Part shown: positions 37,254-47,494 of the stretch, in pieces
How the letters are laid out: every line of letters starts with the position of its first letter
Numbering within the stretch: position 1 is the stretch's first letter
Assembly (NCBI RefSeq): GCF_016899725.1
Contig: NZ_JACLYU010000001.1
Span: forward strand, 124,001-188,000
Direction of reading: 5' to 3'
DNA length: 64,000 nucleotides
Source: Bifidobacterium pullorum subsp. saeculare
GTDB taxonomy: Bacteria; Actinomycetota; Actinomycetes; Actinomycetales; Bifidobacteriaceae
Notes under the pieces: model-generated
Told to the model about the DNA's origin: nothing
Databases searched by the model: none
Seen by the model: only the letters and a program-made list of their open reading frames with translations
Translations under genes and position numbers: made by a program

Positions 37254-39860
37254 ATGTTCGAACGGTTCACCGACCGTGCACGGCGCGTGATCGTGTTGGC
37301 GCAGGAGGAGGCACGCTCCCTGCAGCACAACTACATCGGCACCGAACACCTGCTGCTGGGCCTGATCCGCGAGGGCGAGGGCGTCGCCGCGAAGGCGCTG
37401 GCGTCCAAGGGCGTGGAGCTGGACGCCACGCGCAAGCAGGTCGAGGAGATGATCGGCAAGGGCAACGCGGCGCCCAACGGCCACATCCCCTTCACCCCGC
37501 ATGCCCGCCAGGTGCTCGAACTGAGCCTGAGGGAGGCGCTGCAGCTGGGACACAGCTACATCGGCACCGAACACATCCTGCTGGGCCTGATCCGCGAGGG
37601 CGAGGGCGTGGGCACGCAGGTGCTCATCAAGATGGACGTGGACCTGGGCGAGCTGCGCAGCACCACGATCGACATGATCCGCGGCAACTCCGGCACCGCG
37701 GACGGCAAGGGCGAGCTGGCGAACGCCGGCGGCGTGGCGGACAAGTCCGCCAAGTCCGGCTCCGCCATCCTCGACCAGTTCGGCCGCAACCTGACGGCCG
37801 AGGCGGCCGAAGGCAAGCTCGACCCGGTCATCGGACGCACCTCCGAGATCGAGCGCGTGATGGTCGTGCTGTCGCGGCGCACCAAGAACAACCCGGTGCT
37901 CATCGGCGAGCCCGGCGTCGGCAAAACCGCCGTCGTCGAGGGCCTGGCGCAGAAGATCCAGGCCGGCGACGTGCCCGAGACCCTCAAGGGCAAGCAGGTG
38001 TACTCGCTCGACCTGGGTTCCATGGTGGCCGGCTCGCGCTACCGCGGCGACTTCGAGGAACGCCTCAAGAAGGTGCTCAAGGAGATCAAGACCCGCGGCG
38101 ATATCGTGCTGTTCATCGACGAGATCCACACCATCGTGGGCGCCGGTTCCGCCGACGGCGCGCTCGGCGCCTCCGACATGCTCAAGCCGATGCTGGCGCG
38201 CGGCGAACTGCAGACCATCGGCGCCACCACCACCGACGAGTACCGCAAGTACATCGAGAAGGATGCCGCGCTGGAACGCCGCTTCCAGCCCATCCAGGTG
38301 CACGAGCCGACGATCGCGGAGACCATCGAGATCCTCAAGGGTCTGCGCTCGCGCTACGAGAACCACCACCACGTCACCATCACGGACGAGGCGCTGCAGG
38401 CCGCGGCCGAGCTCTCCGCCCGCTACATCCAGGACCGCCGTCTGCCGGACAAGGCCATCGACCTGATCGACGAGGCCGGCGCGCGTCTGCGCATCAAGCG
38501 CCTCACTGCGCCGCCGGAGCTCAAGGAGATGGACGCCAAGGTGGCCAAGCTCACGGCCGAGAAGGAGCAGGCCGTCAAGGACCAGGACTTCGAGAAGGCC
38601 GCCTCCCTGCGCGACGACCTCGAGAAGCTCGAGTCCGAGCGCAAGCAGAAGGAACAGGCCTGGCGCGAAGGCGAGTCCGACGTCAAGATGGTCGTGGACG
38701 AGGACGTGATCGCCGAGGTCGTCTCCTCCACCACCGGCATCCCGGTCGTCAAGCTCACCCAGGCCGAGTCCAAGAAGCTGCTCAACATGGAGAAGGAGCT
38801 GCACAAGCGCATCATCGGCCAGGACGAGGCCGTCTCCGCGCTGGCGCGCTCGATCCGCCGCACACGCGTGGGCCTCAAGGATCCGAAGCGCCCGGCGGGC
38901 TCGTTCATCTTCGCCGGCCCCACCGGCGTGGGCAAAACCGAGCTGGCCAAGACGCTCGCCGAGTTCCTGTTCGACGACGAGGACGCGCTCATCCGCGTGG
39001 ACATGTCCGAGTTCTCCGAGAAGTACGCCGCCTCGCGCCTCTTCGGCGCGCCCCCGGGGTACGTCGGCTACGAGGAGGGCGGCGAGCTCACCGAGAAGGT
39101 GCGCCGCAAGCCGTTCTCCGTGGTGCTGTTCGACGAGATCGAAAAGGCCCACCCGGACATCTTCAACACGCTGCTGCAGGTGCTCGACGACGGCCACCTC
39201 ACCGACGGCCAGGGCCGCAAGGTGGACTTCAAGAACACCATCATCATCCTGACCACGAACCTGGGCACCCGGGACATCGCCAAGGCCGCGAACACCGGCT
39301 TCAACCTGGGGTCGAACACCGAGTCCAGCTACCAGCGCATGAAGGACCAGGTCAGCTCGGAGCTCAAGCAGCAGTTCCGCCCGGAGTTCCTCAACCGTCT
39401 GGATGACATCATCGTGTTCCGTCAGCTCACGGAGCCCGAGGTGCGCCAGATCGTGGACCTGGACGTCAAGCAGCTCAACGACCGCCTGTTCGACCGCCAC
39501 ATGTCCCTGGAACTCACCGACGCCGCCAAGGACCTGCTCGCGCAGAAGGGCTTCGACCCGCTGCTCGGCGCCCGTCCGTTGCGCCGCGTGATCCAGCGCG
39601 ACATCGAGGATGCGATCTCCGAGCAGATCCTCATGGGCGAGCTCACCGACGGCGAGCGCATCCTCGTGGACGCGGAGGGCGAGGGCATCCTCGGCGAGTT
39701 CACATTCAAGGGCGAGAAGTTCGCGGACGCGGGCGCCCCGGACGATGGCCAGGATAGCCAGGACGGCTCCGGCGACGGACCGTCCGACGGCGGAGCTCCG
39801 GACGACGGCCCGGCTCCGGAACCGGTCGCGGCGGGCGCCGCGGAGATTCCCGCCGAGTGA
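37254..39860 (+). CDS. clpC: ATP-dependent Clp protease ATPase ClpC
   Basis: An 868-residue Hsp100 unfoldase that feeds ClpP. Two N-terminal Clp_N repeats share nearly identical [18 protein letters not shown] and [18 protein letters not shown] segments. AAA1 has Walker A GEPGVGKT (218-225) and Walker B LFIDEIH. A UVR-type middle segment ([19 protein letters not shown]) is followed by AAA2 with GPTGVGKT (555-562) and [12 protein letters not shown]. The ClpP-contacting loop reads NTGFNLG. The C terminus is a charged Asp/Gly/Pro-rich tail after the last conserved [14 protein letters not shown]. Confidence 0.96.
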   Translation: MFERFTDRARRVIVLAQEEARSLQHNYIGTEHLLLGLIREGEGVAAKALASKGVELDATRKQVEEMIGKGNAAPNGHIPFTPHARQVLELSLREALQLGHSYIGTEHILLGLIREGEGVGTQVLIKMDVDLGELRSTTIDMIRGNSGTADGKGELANAGGVADKSAKSGSAILDQFGRNLTAEAAEGKLDPVIGRTSEIERVMVVLSRRTKNNPVLIGEPGVGKTAVVEGLAQKIQAGDVPETLKGKQVYSLDLGSMVAGSRYRGDFEERLKKVLKEIKTRGDIVLFIDEIHTIVGAGSADGALGASDMLKPMLARGELQTIGATTTDEYRKYIEKDAALERRFQPIQVHEPTIAETIEILKGLRSRYENHHHVTITDEALQAAAELSARYIQDRRLPDKAIDLIDEAGARLRIKRLTAPPELKEMDAKVAKLTAEKEQAVKDQDFEKAASLRDDLEKLESERKQKEQAWREGESDVKMVVDEDVIAEVVSSTTGIPVVKLTQAESKKLLNMEKELHKRIIGQDEAVSALARSIRRTRVGLKDPKRPAGSFIFAGPTGVGKTELAKTLAEFLFDDEDALIRVDMSEFSEKYAASRLFGAPPGYVGYEEGGELTEKVRRKPFSVVLFDEIEKAHPDIFNTLLQVLDDGHLTDGQGRKVDFKNTIIILTTNLGTRDIAKAANTGFNLGSNTESSYQRMKDQVSSELKQQFRPEFLNRLDDIIVFRQLTEPEVRQIVDLDVKQLNDRLFDRHMSLELTDAAKDLLAQKGFDPLLGARPLRRVIQRDIEDAISEQILMGELTDGERILVDAEGEGILGEFTFKGEKFADAGAPDDGQDSQDGSGDGPSDGGAPDDGPAPEPVAAGAAEIPAE

Positions 39861-39886
39861 CGGTGTCACGAGCGTTCTGACATAGT

Positions 39887-39923
39887 CGGATGCCTCCCGG
39901 TCTTGATGGCCGGGAGGCATCCG
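39887..39923. terminator. Hairpin between clpC and the deaminase
   Basis: A 14-bp stem (39887-39900 with 39910-39923) lies between convergent genes, without a T tract. Confidence 0.65.
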
Positions 39924-39964
39924 TCGTTATGGGGCGCGTGGCGGTGTGGAGGCCGTGGCGTCAG

Positions 39965-41305
39965 TCAGCGCAGCAGATCGCAGTCGGTGCGCACCGTCTC
40001 CGTGCGCGTGAACAGCGTGCGCCCCGCGCGCACCGAACGCAACACGTCGGCGCGCTCATAGACGGCGTCGAGCACGCTGTCCGCGTCCAGCACGATGAAA
40101 TTCGCCGGCCTGCCCTCCTTCAGTCCGTAGTCGTCGAGGATGCCGAGCGTGCGGGCGCCGTTGGTGGTGAGGAAGCGCAGCGCGTCGTCGATTTGAGGGA
40201 AGCTCATCATCTGCGCCAGATGGAGCATGTAGTCGAGGATGATCATCATATTCGCGTTGCCCAGCGGATACCACGGGTCCTGCATGGAGTCCTGGCCGAG
40301 CGACACGTTGACGCCGGCCTCGGTGAGCTCCTTGACGCGCGTGATGCCGCGACGTTTCGGGAAGGTGTCCTGCCGGCCCTGCAAGTACAGGTTCTCGGTG
40401 GGCGCGCAGGCGAAGTTCATATGCGAGGCCTTGAGCAGCTTGGTCAGGTGGAAGAAGTAGGCGTTGTCGGCCGAGCCGAGCGAGCAGGTGTGGCTGGCGG
40501 TCGTCATCTCGCCGATGCCCTCGCGGTAGGCCAGGGCCGCGAGCAATTCCACGAAGCGCGACTGCGGGTCGTCGGTCTCGTCGCAGTGCACGTCGATGCG
40601 CTTGCCATACTTGGACGCCAGCTCGACCACGGTATGCATGGAACGTTCGCCGAACTCGCGGCATTGCTCGTAGTGGGGGATGCCGCCCACGCAGTCGGCC
40701 CCCATCCTCAGGCCCTCCTCCACCAGATCGGCGCCGGATTCGCCGTGCGGCCCCTCGTATGAGTACATGCCCTCCTGCGGGAACGAGACGATCTGGATGG
40801 TGACGGTGTCCCTGAGCTCCTCCTTCAGCTCGAGCAGCGCCTTGAGGGAGGTGAGCGACGGGTCGGTCACGTCGGCGTGCGTGCGGATGTGCTGCACGCC
40901 GTGGCGCAGCTCCTTGGCGATGCCGCGCCTGGCCCGAGCCTTCACCTCCTCGACGGTAAGGTCCGACTTGGTCTCGCTCCACCGCTGAATGCCTTCGAAC
41001 AGGGTGCCGGACTCATTCACCGCCCCCGGCTTGCGCGCGGTGAACACATAGTCGAGGTGCACATGCGTGTCGCAGAACGGCGGGCAGACGAGCCTGCCGC
41101 CGAGGTCCACGGTCTGCACACCGCGCATGTCGCGGCCCTGCGCGGCAAGCCGGGCCGCAAGATCCGGGCCGATGGCGGCGAAGCGGCCGTCTTCGACCAG
41201 CAGATCCTTGAGAGGGGCCGTGTCCGCCGCGGTGGAACCGGGCTCGCCGGTGGCGAGATGCGCGTTGGTGAACAGTGTGGCGGTGGGTGCGTGGGTTGTC
41301 GGCAT
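39965..41305 (-). CDS. Amidohydrolase, cytosine deaminase-like (copy A)
   Basis: A 446-residue metal-dependent hydrolase of the CodA type. The metal-binding pieces are in order: THVHLDYVF (His-x-His), IRTHADVTDP, the substrate/metal His in VHCDETDD, ASHT, and SLGQDSMQDPW with the metal Asp. Cytosine deaminases convert cytosine to uracil in pyrimidine salvage; related enzymes deaminate isocytosine, creatinine or other rings, so the substrate is tentative. AAGGAG precedes ATG 41305. It is 63 bases downstream of the other amidohydrolase on the same strand and similar throughout to the copy at 46202. Confidence 0.85.
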   Translation of the reverse strand: MPTTHAPTATLFTNAHLATGEPGSTAADTAPLKDLLVEDGRFAAIGPDLAARLAAQGRDMRGVQTVDLGGRLVCPPFCDTHVHLDYVFTARKPGAVNESGTLFEGIQRWSETKSDLTVEEVKARARRGIAKELRHGVQHIRTHADVTDPSLTSLKALLELKEELRDTVTIQIVSFPQEGMYSYEGPHGESGADLVEEGLRMGADCVGGIPHYEQCREFGERSMHTVVELASKYGKRIDVHCDETDDPQSRFVELLAALAYREGIGEMTTASHTCSLGSADNAYFFHLTKLLKASHMNFACAPTENLYLQGRQDTFPKRRGITRVKELTEAGVNVSLGQDSMQDPWYPLGNANMMIILDYMLHLAQMMSFPQIDDALRFLTTNGARTLGILDDYGLKEGRPANFIVLDADSVLDAVYERADVLRSVRAGRTLFTRTETVRTDCDLLR

Positions 41306-41368
41306 GATGGTTGTTCTCCTTAGTTGGTGATATTTTGCGTTTCTTGATAGCTAAAACAAGGTCATCCG

Positions 41369-42724
41369 TCAATCTCGGATAGGCGCGAGTACGTGGGTTG
41401 CGGCGGCATTGCGTCGTTTCATCCAGTCAACGCCTTGACGCTGTGCGTCATCGATGATTTCCTGTTCGTCTGCGGTAACAAGGTGTCCATGGCGGACAAC
41501 GAGCTGCCCATCGACGATTACCGTGTCAACGAAGGATCCCTGCATGGCGAATACCAATGCCCAGATGAGAGTGGTTGAATCGTTGTCATTCCAACACACT
41601 GGCCGTAGGCTGGGGTGATTAAGACTGATAAGAATGACATCGGCGAGCTTACCTTGCTCGAGCGAACCAACAGAACCATCTATGCCTAGGGAACGGGCTC
41701 CATTGATAGTTGCCATGCGAAGCATATGTGTCGCATCAAAGGCTTTGGCATCGGCGTAGTGCACTTTCTGCATAAGCGAAGCGACCTTCATCTCCTGGAA
41801 CAAATCCATCGAGTTATTATCAATCGGACCGTCGGAGCCTAGCGAGACATTGATGCCAACTTCTTCCATATCTTTGACCGGAGCTGTGCCGCATCCCAGT
41901 TTCGCTGCGGACACCGGGCAATGACAGATGCTGGCTCCTGCCGCGGCAATGAGCTCCATGTCATGTCGGCTGATAGGTACGCAATGGCCAAGCGATAGAA
42001 AGTCTCCAAGTAAGCGGCGATTGTTGAGCAGTTCGATGATAGACATGCCAAAGCGTTTGCGCGCAGTTGTCTCTTCCTCCGCATGCTCAGGTCCGTGGGT
42101 ATGGATGCGTACGCCATACTGTTCATGCATGTCGAGTGCGCGGCGGTACATTGTTTCGCCGGCATAGAATACATCTTCAATACCAGCTTCTACCTGGATT
42201 CTGCCGTTGAAAGCGCCATGCCAGTCCTTGATGAGTTGCTCATTTGCTTCACTGCTTTCGAAGAAATCATAGGGTGGCATATCAGCTGCATACGGGGCTA
42301 GAAATGCTCGGATGCCAAGTTCTCCAGCTACTTGTGCAGCTTGATCCATGAAGCGATACATGTCTTGAACAGTGGTCGTCCCGTTGAGCAGACACTCCAT
42401 GTACCCTAGTCGATACGCTTGGCGGGCATCCTGCGGCGTACATGTTCGGTGTTCGAGATCATAGACGGGCAGCCAATCGACGAGATTGAGGTTCTCTGCT
42501 ACGCCGCGGATAAGTGAGGAATGGTTATGCGTATCAATGAGACCAGGCATCGCCACAAACTTGCCGGCACAGTCTATGAGCGTCGCGCCGGCAGGAATAC
42601 AGGGGACACAGTCGGATGGGCCGACATACGCAAGTGAGCGACCTTCGATGAGAATCGTGCCGTCCTTGATGACGGCGTTGCAATCGTCGACGGTGACGAT
42701 AATGGCGTTGGTGATGGCCAGCAT
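41369..42724 (-). CDS. Amidohydrolase of the SAH/chlorohydrolase (TrzN/MtaD) group
   Basis: A 451-residue aminohydrolase. It keeps DTHNHSSLIRG (first metal pair), VRIHTHGPE, LGHCVPIS with the conserved His, and SLGSDGPIDNN with the metal Asp. This group includes S-adenosylhomocysteine/methylthioadenosine deaminases, guanine deaminase and atrazine-type chlorohydrolases. Gene context favours a purine or pyrimidine base or analogue. Its base composition is clearly more AT-rich than the flanking core genes, suggesting recent acquisition. It diverges from pucR across 158 bases. Confidence 0.8.
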   Translation of the reverse strand: MLAITNAIIVTVDDCNAVIKDGTILIEGRSLAYVGPSDCVPCIPAGATLIDCAGKFVAMPGLIDTHNHSSLIRGVAENLNLVDWLPVYDLEHRTCTPQDARQAYRLGYMECLLNGTTTVQDMYRFMDQAAQVAGELGIRAFLAPYAADMPPYDFFESSEANEQLIKDWHGAFNGRIQVEAGIEDVFYAGETMYRRALDMHEQYGVRIHTHGPEHAEEETTARKRFGMSIIELLNNRRLLGDFLSLGHCVPISRHDMELIAAAGASICHCPVSAAKLGCGTAPVKDMEEVGINVSLGSDGPIDNNSMDLFQEMKVASLMQKVHYADAKAFDATHMLRMATINGARSLGIDGSVGSLEQGKLADVILISLNHPSLRPVCWNDNDSTTLIWALVFAMQGSFVDTVIVDGQLVVRHGHLVTADEQEIIDDAQRQGVDWMKRRNAAATHVLAPIRD

Positions 42725-42882
42725 TCCAGTCCCTTTCTTTGATTGACGTCGGAACCTTCGAATTGGTTACTTCAGACTGTGTTGATATTGCGTTTTTATA
42801 TGTGTTGTTACTATCGTCGCTAACGATTGCCGTGCGGTAACGCCAAGATGAGCATCGACAACAGTGGAATGGACAGATTGTC
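42725..42882. promoter_or_regulatory. Divergent control region of the amidohydrolase and pucR
   Basis: This AT-rich 158-base gap between divergent genes contains TTTTTATATG-like -10 material around 42794 and small repeats. It is the most likely binding region for the PucR-type regulator, but no clear operator dyad stands out. Confidence 0.35.
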
Positions 42883-44484
42883 ATGGCAATGACAGTGCGC
42901 GAGGCAATGGAAGGGCCCATCTTCCAAACAAGTAGCCCGGAGGTGGTTGCAGGACGATCTGGACTGGATCGATCCGTGCGGTGGGCATACACTCATGAAC
43001 GCTACGACGTGACCCGGTTTCTGGAAGGCGGAGAGCTGCTCATCATCGAAGGCAGCACGCTGATTGATTGCAGTCAACCGGAAGAACTGCGACGGTATGT
43101 GGAATCCCTGCATCAGGCTGGCGCCGCGGGATTGGCCGTGGAACTGGTCGATTATTTTCGCTGCATCCCTCAATCTATGCGTGATGTCGCCGACGCGTGC
43201 GGCTTGCCCATCATCGGCCTGCGGCAACGAGTGCCGTTCGTGGAGCTGTGCAGAGAAATCAACACGCGCATTGTTCATGAACAGATGGCTAGAGATCAGG
43301 CCACCAATGATCAGGTTGCCGCATTACGGAGGCGCTTATCCCGAGCTGGCACGCTCGCGGATGCGGCGTCCGTAGTCGCGAAGATACTGGATGCGAGGGT
43401 TATTGTAATTGCGCCCGACGGGAGGGTCGTAACACACTGCGACTCCGAGATGGATGCCGGCGCAGACTCTGGAAATTGTGACGAGGTACCATTCAGGCCG
43501 ATGCATCGCAGACACGGTGTCACGCTGTCGGTTGCATGCGGCGGAAGCGGCCACGCGAGCGTCATTGTCATTCCGCGGCGGGGTGTGCCGGACGACGGGG
43601 TGCTGAGCGCGGTGGAAGAGGGGATGAGCCGCCTCGTAGGCCTTGCCATGGCTCCGAGTGTCCGCGACAATTTTGCGCGTCGTTTGCTGCACAGCATGCC
43701 GGCTCATGGAGATGGGACACGCGGCGACGCCTCGTCCATCGAGACGACTGACCTACTGCGTGCGTTGGGCGTGCTCGGAGAGTTCCGGGCGGTCCCCTTC
43801 AGCCTGGCCCCCGTTGACTGGGATGATGGCGGCGACTCCTTCATCTTCGCATTGGCGGCGGTACAGGCATTGGCGAATCCGAAGCCTGGGGATACTGTGA
43901 ATCGCGAATCTGGCGGTGGGTTGACGGTGCTATCGGCGATGAACGGTGACCAATTGTTGGGATGTCTGATCGACGATGATGCCAATACGTTTGCCACGTT
44001 CCCGACATGGGCTCGACAGGTCCTAGAGGACCTGTACGGTGCCCATTTTGCTGTTGTGCGTGGCATACCAGCCGTGGATGTCGCCGGGCTTGTGTCACAG
44101 ATTGAAGCCGTACGACTGACGGCGTGCCGGGGCGCGACGCATACAGGGATCATGTCAGTAGGGGACCAAGTCTATGACCGGATGCTGATTGACCCTAGTC
44201 GTGATGTTGCTGATGCCGTGCGCTATTTCATCGAGATAACGGCCGCTGCTCTGAGGAATGCCGATGACGTCCTCATCGACACGTTGTGCACGCTGCATTC
44301 CTGTGCCGGGAACAAGACTGCGGCCTGCAAGCTGCTGGGAATCCAGCGTCAGACACTATATAACCGACTGTCCAGGGTGGAATGGGTCACTGGCATCGGT
44401 CCGGAGGATCCGGCTTCATGGAGCGCGATGCTGGTTGGAGCACGTTTGATTCGCGCGACTCGCGATGCCGCGCGCAGCCGGTGA
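42883..44484 (+). CDS. PucR-family transcriptional regulator
   Basis: A 533-residue regulator. The N-terminal PucR domain (about 1-125) opens MTVREAMEGPIFQTSS and includes GLDRSVRWAYTHE and GLPIIGLRQRVPF. A GGDEF-like middle region follows (about 260-420). The C-terminal HTH_30 domain reads LCTLHSCAGNKTAACKLLGIQRQTLYNRLSRVE (about 468-505). PucR-type regulators respond to purine or other nitrogenous compounds. The gene is more AT-rich than its surroundings, like the divergent amidohydrolase, and precedes the permease on the same strand. Confidence 0.88.
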   Translation: MAMTVREAMEGPIFQTSSPEVVAGRSGLDRSVRWAYTHERYDVTRFLEGGELLIIEGSTLIDCSQPEELRRYVESLHQAGAAGLAVELVDYFRCIPQSMRDVADACGLPIIGLRQRVPFVELCREINTRIVHEQMARDQATNDQVAALRRRLSRAGTLADAASVVAKILDARVIVIAPDGRVVTHCDSEMDAGADSGNCDEVPFRPMHRRHGVTLSVACGGSGHASVIVIPRRGVPDDGVLSAVEEGMSRLVGLAMAPSVRDNFARRLLHSMPAHGDGTRGDASSIETTDLLRALGVLGEFRAVPFSLAPVDWDDGGDSFIFALAAVQALANPKPGDTVNRESGGGLTVLSAMNGDQLLGCLIDDDANTFATFPTWARQVLEDLYGAHFAVVRGIPAVDVAGLVSQIEAVRLTACRGATHTGIMSVGDQVYDRMLIDPSRDVADAVRYFIEITAAALRNADDVLIDTLCTLHSCAGNKTAACKLLGIQRQTLYNRLSRVEWVTGIGPEDPASWSAMLVGARLIRATRDAARSR

Positions 44485-44714
44485 TAAACATCGGCAACTG
44501 ACTTCTACCTTTGACAAATCGTCCAATTGATGCCGTGTGTCGGTAATCAGCCTGTCATAGCCGCGCAAATCGGCGGGTGCATAGTGGGCGGCGAACCCGG
44601 GATGGGTCTATGGCCTGTTCTAGGCCCCGCACAAGCGTCCGGCTGATATACGTGGCATGAGCGGGGCAACGAAGGGAGTTATCGGTAAACCAAGGACGAA
44701 AGGTGGGCTGCATC
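44485..44714 (+). promoter_or_regulatory. Leader region between pucR and the permease
   Basis: This 230-base gap holds a perfect TTGACA at 44511-44516 and a ribosome site (AAAGGTGG) ending about 10 bases before ATG 44715. No matching -10 at 17 bases was found. A promoter for the permease-deaminase pair is likely here. Confidence 0.35.
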
Positions 44715-46205
44715 ATGGCATCAGCTGCAATCGAGGGCATGGCGGGACCGGCCGCCGCACGGAGCGCAACAGGCGCCCGGGAGAACGTCGAAGACGAGCT
44801 GCGCGTCGTTCCCGAACACGCCAAGACGACCAGCCTGTGGGGTCAGTTCTGGGTATGGTTCGGCGCGAACGTAGCGCCCATCAACTGGCTGCTCGGCGCG
44901 CTCGGCGTACAGATGGGGCTCGGGCTGTGGGAGACCTTCGCGGTCATCGTCGTCGGCAATCTCATCGGCATGTCCGTTTTTGGCGTCATGGTGCTGCTCG
45001 GCCAGCGCACCGGCCTGACCGGCATGCTGCTTGGCCGCCGCGTGTTCGGTCGTTTCGGTAACTACCTGCCTTCGCTCATCCAGTCGTTCGTCGTCATCGG
45101 CTGGTGCGCGGTGAACACCTGGGTGGTGCTCGACCTCGTCACCGCGCTGCTCATGAAGCTCAGCCTCGTCGACTCCATCGCCGGTCATTTTTGGCTCAAG
45201 GCCGGCATTGGTGGCGTGATCATGGTCATCCAGGTCGTCGTCTCCTTGTTCGGCTACCGGTGCATCTCCACCTTTGAGAAGTGGACGGTGCCGCCCACCG
45301 TGGCCATCCTTGTCGTCATGACCATCGCCGCTTGGGGCTTCATGGGCGTCGACTGGAACGCTGCGGGCACGCTGCCTGGCGGCACCACGGACCACATCGC
45401 TGCCATCTCCTCGGTGATGACCGCCATCGGCATCGGCTGGGGCTTCACTTGGCTCACCTACGCCTGCGACTACTCGCGCTTCGTGTCTCGGTCGGTGCCG
45501 CGGCGCAGGCTGTTCGGCGCCAGCGCGCTCGGCCAGTTCATCCCCGTGTGTTGGCTCGGCCTGTTGGGCGCGACGCTCGCCACCAAGTCCGGCAGCATCG
45601 ACCCGGGCCAGCTCATCGTCGACAACTTCGGCGCGCTGGCCATCCCCGTGCTGCTGCTCGTCATCCACGGCCCGATCGCCACGAACATTCTCAACATCTA
45701 CAGCTGCACCCAGTCCGTGCTCTGCCTGGACGTCAAGGTGAACCGCCGCGTGCTCAACGTGGGCGTGGGCGTGCTCGCCTGGCTCGGCGTGCTGCTGTTC
45801 CTCGGTATCTCGAACATCGGCGACACGCTCGACGGCTGGCTGTCCGCCGTGGCCGGGTGGACGGCCGTGTGGGGCGGTGTGATGATGGTCCACTTCCTGG
45901 TCGTCGAACGCCGGCGCGACGACTTCGCCTTGGTGCTCAATCCGAAGGGCCGCGAAGGTGTGCCGCTGGTGCGCTGGCAGGCGCTCGTCGCCTTCCTCGC
46001 CGGCCTGGCCATGTGTTGGGCGATGAGCTACGGTAGCGTGTTCCATGGCCCGATCGCCGCCGCGATGGGCGGTGTGGATCTCAGCTGGCTGGGCGGCATG
46101 GCCACCTCCGCGCTGTTGTACCTCGTCCTCGCTACCGCCACCGGCATCGGCCGGCATGATGATAGGGCCACCTCCTCCGCCCTCTCCGGGGAGGCGCGCC
46201 GATGA
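44715..46205 (+). CDS. NCS1-family cytosine/purine permease
   Basis: A 496-residue membrane transporter with about twelve hydrophobic helices. Family segments include FWVWFGANVAPINWLLGALG, GWGFTWLTYACDYSRFV, and LNIYSCTQSVL. NCS1 proteins bring nucleobases, allantoin or hydantoins into the cell with sodium or protons. ATG 44715 is chosen over the in-frame GTG 44703 because a ribosome site lies just before it. The stop overlaps the deaminase start (ATGA), so transporter and enzyme are coupled, which supports a cytosine-like substrate. Confidence 0.88.
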   Translation: MASAAIEGMAGPAAARSATGARENVEDELRVVPEHAKTTSLWGQFWVWFGANVAPINWLLGALGVQMGLGLWETFAVIVVGNLIGMSVFGVMVLLGQRTGLTGMLLGRRVFGRFGNYLPSLIQSFVVIGWCAVNTWVVLDLVTALLMKLSLVDSIAGHFWLKAGIGGVIMVIQVVVSLFGYRCISTFEKWTVPPTVAILVVMTIAAWGFMGVDWNAAGTLPGGTTDHIAAISSVMTAIGIGWGFTWLTYACDYSRFVSRSVPRRRLFGASALGQFIPVCWLGLLGATLATKSGSIDPGQLIVDNFGALAIPVLLLVIHGPIATNILNIYSCTQSVLCLDVKVNRRVLNVGVGVLAWLGVLLFLGISNIGDTLDGWLSAVAGWTAVWGGVMMVHFLVVERRRDDFALVLNPKGREGVPLVRWQALVAFLAGLAMCWAMSYGSVFHGPIAAAMGGVDLSWLGGMATSALLYLVLATATGIGRHDDRATSSALSGEARR

Positions 46206-47467
46206 CCGGCACGGCGCTGGCTCCGGATGGCATGATGCTCATCCGCAACGTCCATGTCGCGAACGCGCTCGAAGCGACGGATGTGCGCATCGGCGGCGGG
46301 CGCTTTGTCGAGTTCGGGCCGCATCTGGCGGCCAAGCCGGGCGAAGTGGTCGTCGACGGGCACTGCGGGCTGCTGCTGCCGCCATTCGTTGACCCGCACG
46401 TCCATCTCGACGCGGCGTTCACCGCCGGGGAGCCGGAATGGAACGAAAGCGGCACACTGTTCGACGGCATCCGCATATGGGCCGAACGCAAGCGGACCCT
46501 CACCTACGACGACGTGCACGACCGGGCTTGGCGCACGGTGATGCGTATGGTGTCGCACGGCATCCAACACATCCGGACCCATGTCGACGTCACCGACCCC
46601 AGTCTCACGGCCCTGCACGCGCTCCTAGCTCTGCGCGAGGAGGTGTGCGATTACGTCGATCTGCAGGTCGTCGCCTTCCCTCAGGAGGGCATCCTCTCCT
46701 TCCCCCACGGCAAGGAACTCATGGAGGAGGCGGTGCGCGAGGGCGCCGACGCGGTCGGCGGCATCCCGCACTATGAGTTCAACCAAGAGTACGGCGCGGC
46801 GTCTGTACGTTTCCTCATGGACTTGGCCGAACGCACTGGCCGGCTCGTCGACGTGCACTGCGACGAGATCGACGACCCCGCCTCCCGCAACCTCGAGGTG
46901 CTCGCCACCGAGGCGTACGAGCGCGGCATGGGGCCGATGGTCACGGCCAGTCACACCACAGCGATGGGCTCGTACAACGACGCCTACGCGTACAAGCTGT
47001 TCCGTCTGCTCGGTATGGCCGGCATGAACTTTGTGAGCAACCCGCTGGTGAACATGCACCTGGGAGGCCGCTTCGATACCTACCCGAAGCGCCGTGGCCT
47101 GACCCGGGTCAAGGAACTCGACGAGGCCGGCATCACGGTGTCTTTCGGCGAGGATGACATCCGCGATCCTTGGAGTCCGCTTGGAGACGGCAACATGCTC
47201 GACGTTGTGCACATGGGTCTGTACGCCGCGCAGCTCATGGGGCGCTCGCAAATCATGGACTCGTACCGCTTCGTAACTACGAATGCGGCGCGCACGCTGC
47301 ATCTGGGCGACGGGTACGGCGTGAAGGTGGGCAACGACGCGAATTGCATCGTGCTTGATGCGCCCGACTTCTACGAGGCGGTGAACACTAGGGCCGAGGT
47401 GTTGTTCAACATCCGACGCGGACGTGTCGTCGCTCGCACGTCGCCACGCGACACTCAGGTGCTCTGA
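46202..47467 (+). CDS. Amidohydrolase, cytosine deaminase-like (copy B)
   Basis: A 421-residue CodA-type enzyme. Motifs match the copy at 39965: DPHVHLDAAF, IRTHVDVTDPSLTALHALL, VDVHCDEIDDPASRN, SHTTAMG and SFGEDDIRDPWSP. Where copy A has LGQDS, this copy has FGEDD, so the metal Asp is kept but its neighbours differ; the two may act on different substrates. It starts within the permease stop codon. Confidence 0.85.
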   Translation: MTGTALAPDGMMLIRNVHVANALEATDVRIGGGRFVEFGPHLAAKPGEVVVDGHCGLLLPPFVDPHVHLDAAFTAGEPEWNESGTLFDGIRIWAERKRTLTYDDVHDRAWRTVMRMVSHGIQHIRTHVDVTDPSLTALHALLALREEVCDYVDLQVVAFPQEGILSFPHGKELMEEAVREGADAVGGIPHYEFNQEYGAASVRFLMDLAERTGRLVDVHCDEIDDPASRNLEVLATEAYERGMGPMVTASHTTAMGSYNDAYAYKLFRLLGMAGMNFVSNPLVNMHLGGRFDTYPKRRGLTRVKELDEAGITVSFGEDDIRDPWSPLGDGNMLDVVHMGLYAAQLMGRSQIMDSYRFVTTNAARTLHLGDGYGVKVGNDANCIVLDAPDFYEAVNTRAEVLFNIRRGRVVARTSPRDTQVL

Positions 47468-47494
47468 GTCCCGGAGCGGCAGGCGTGGCGGGCG

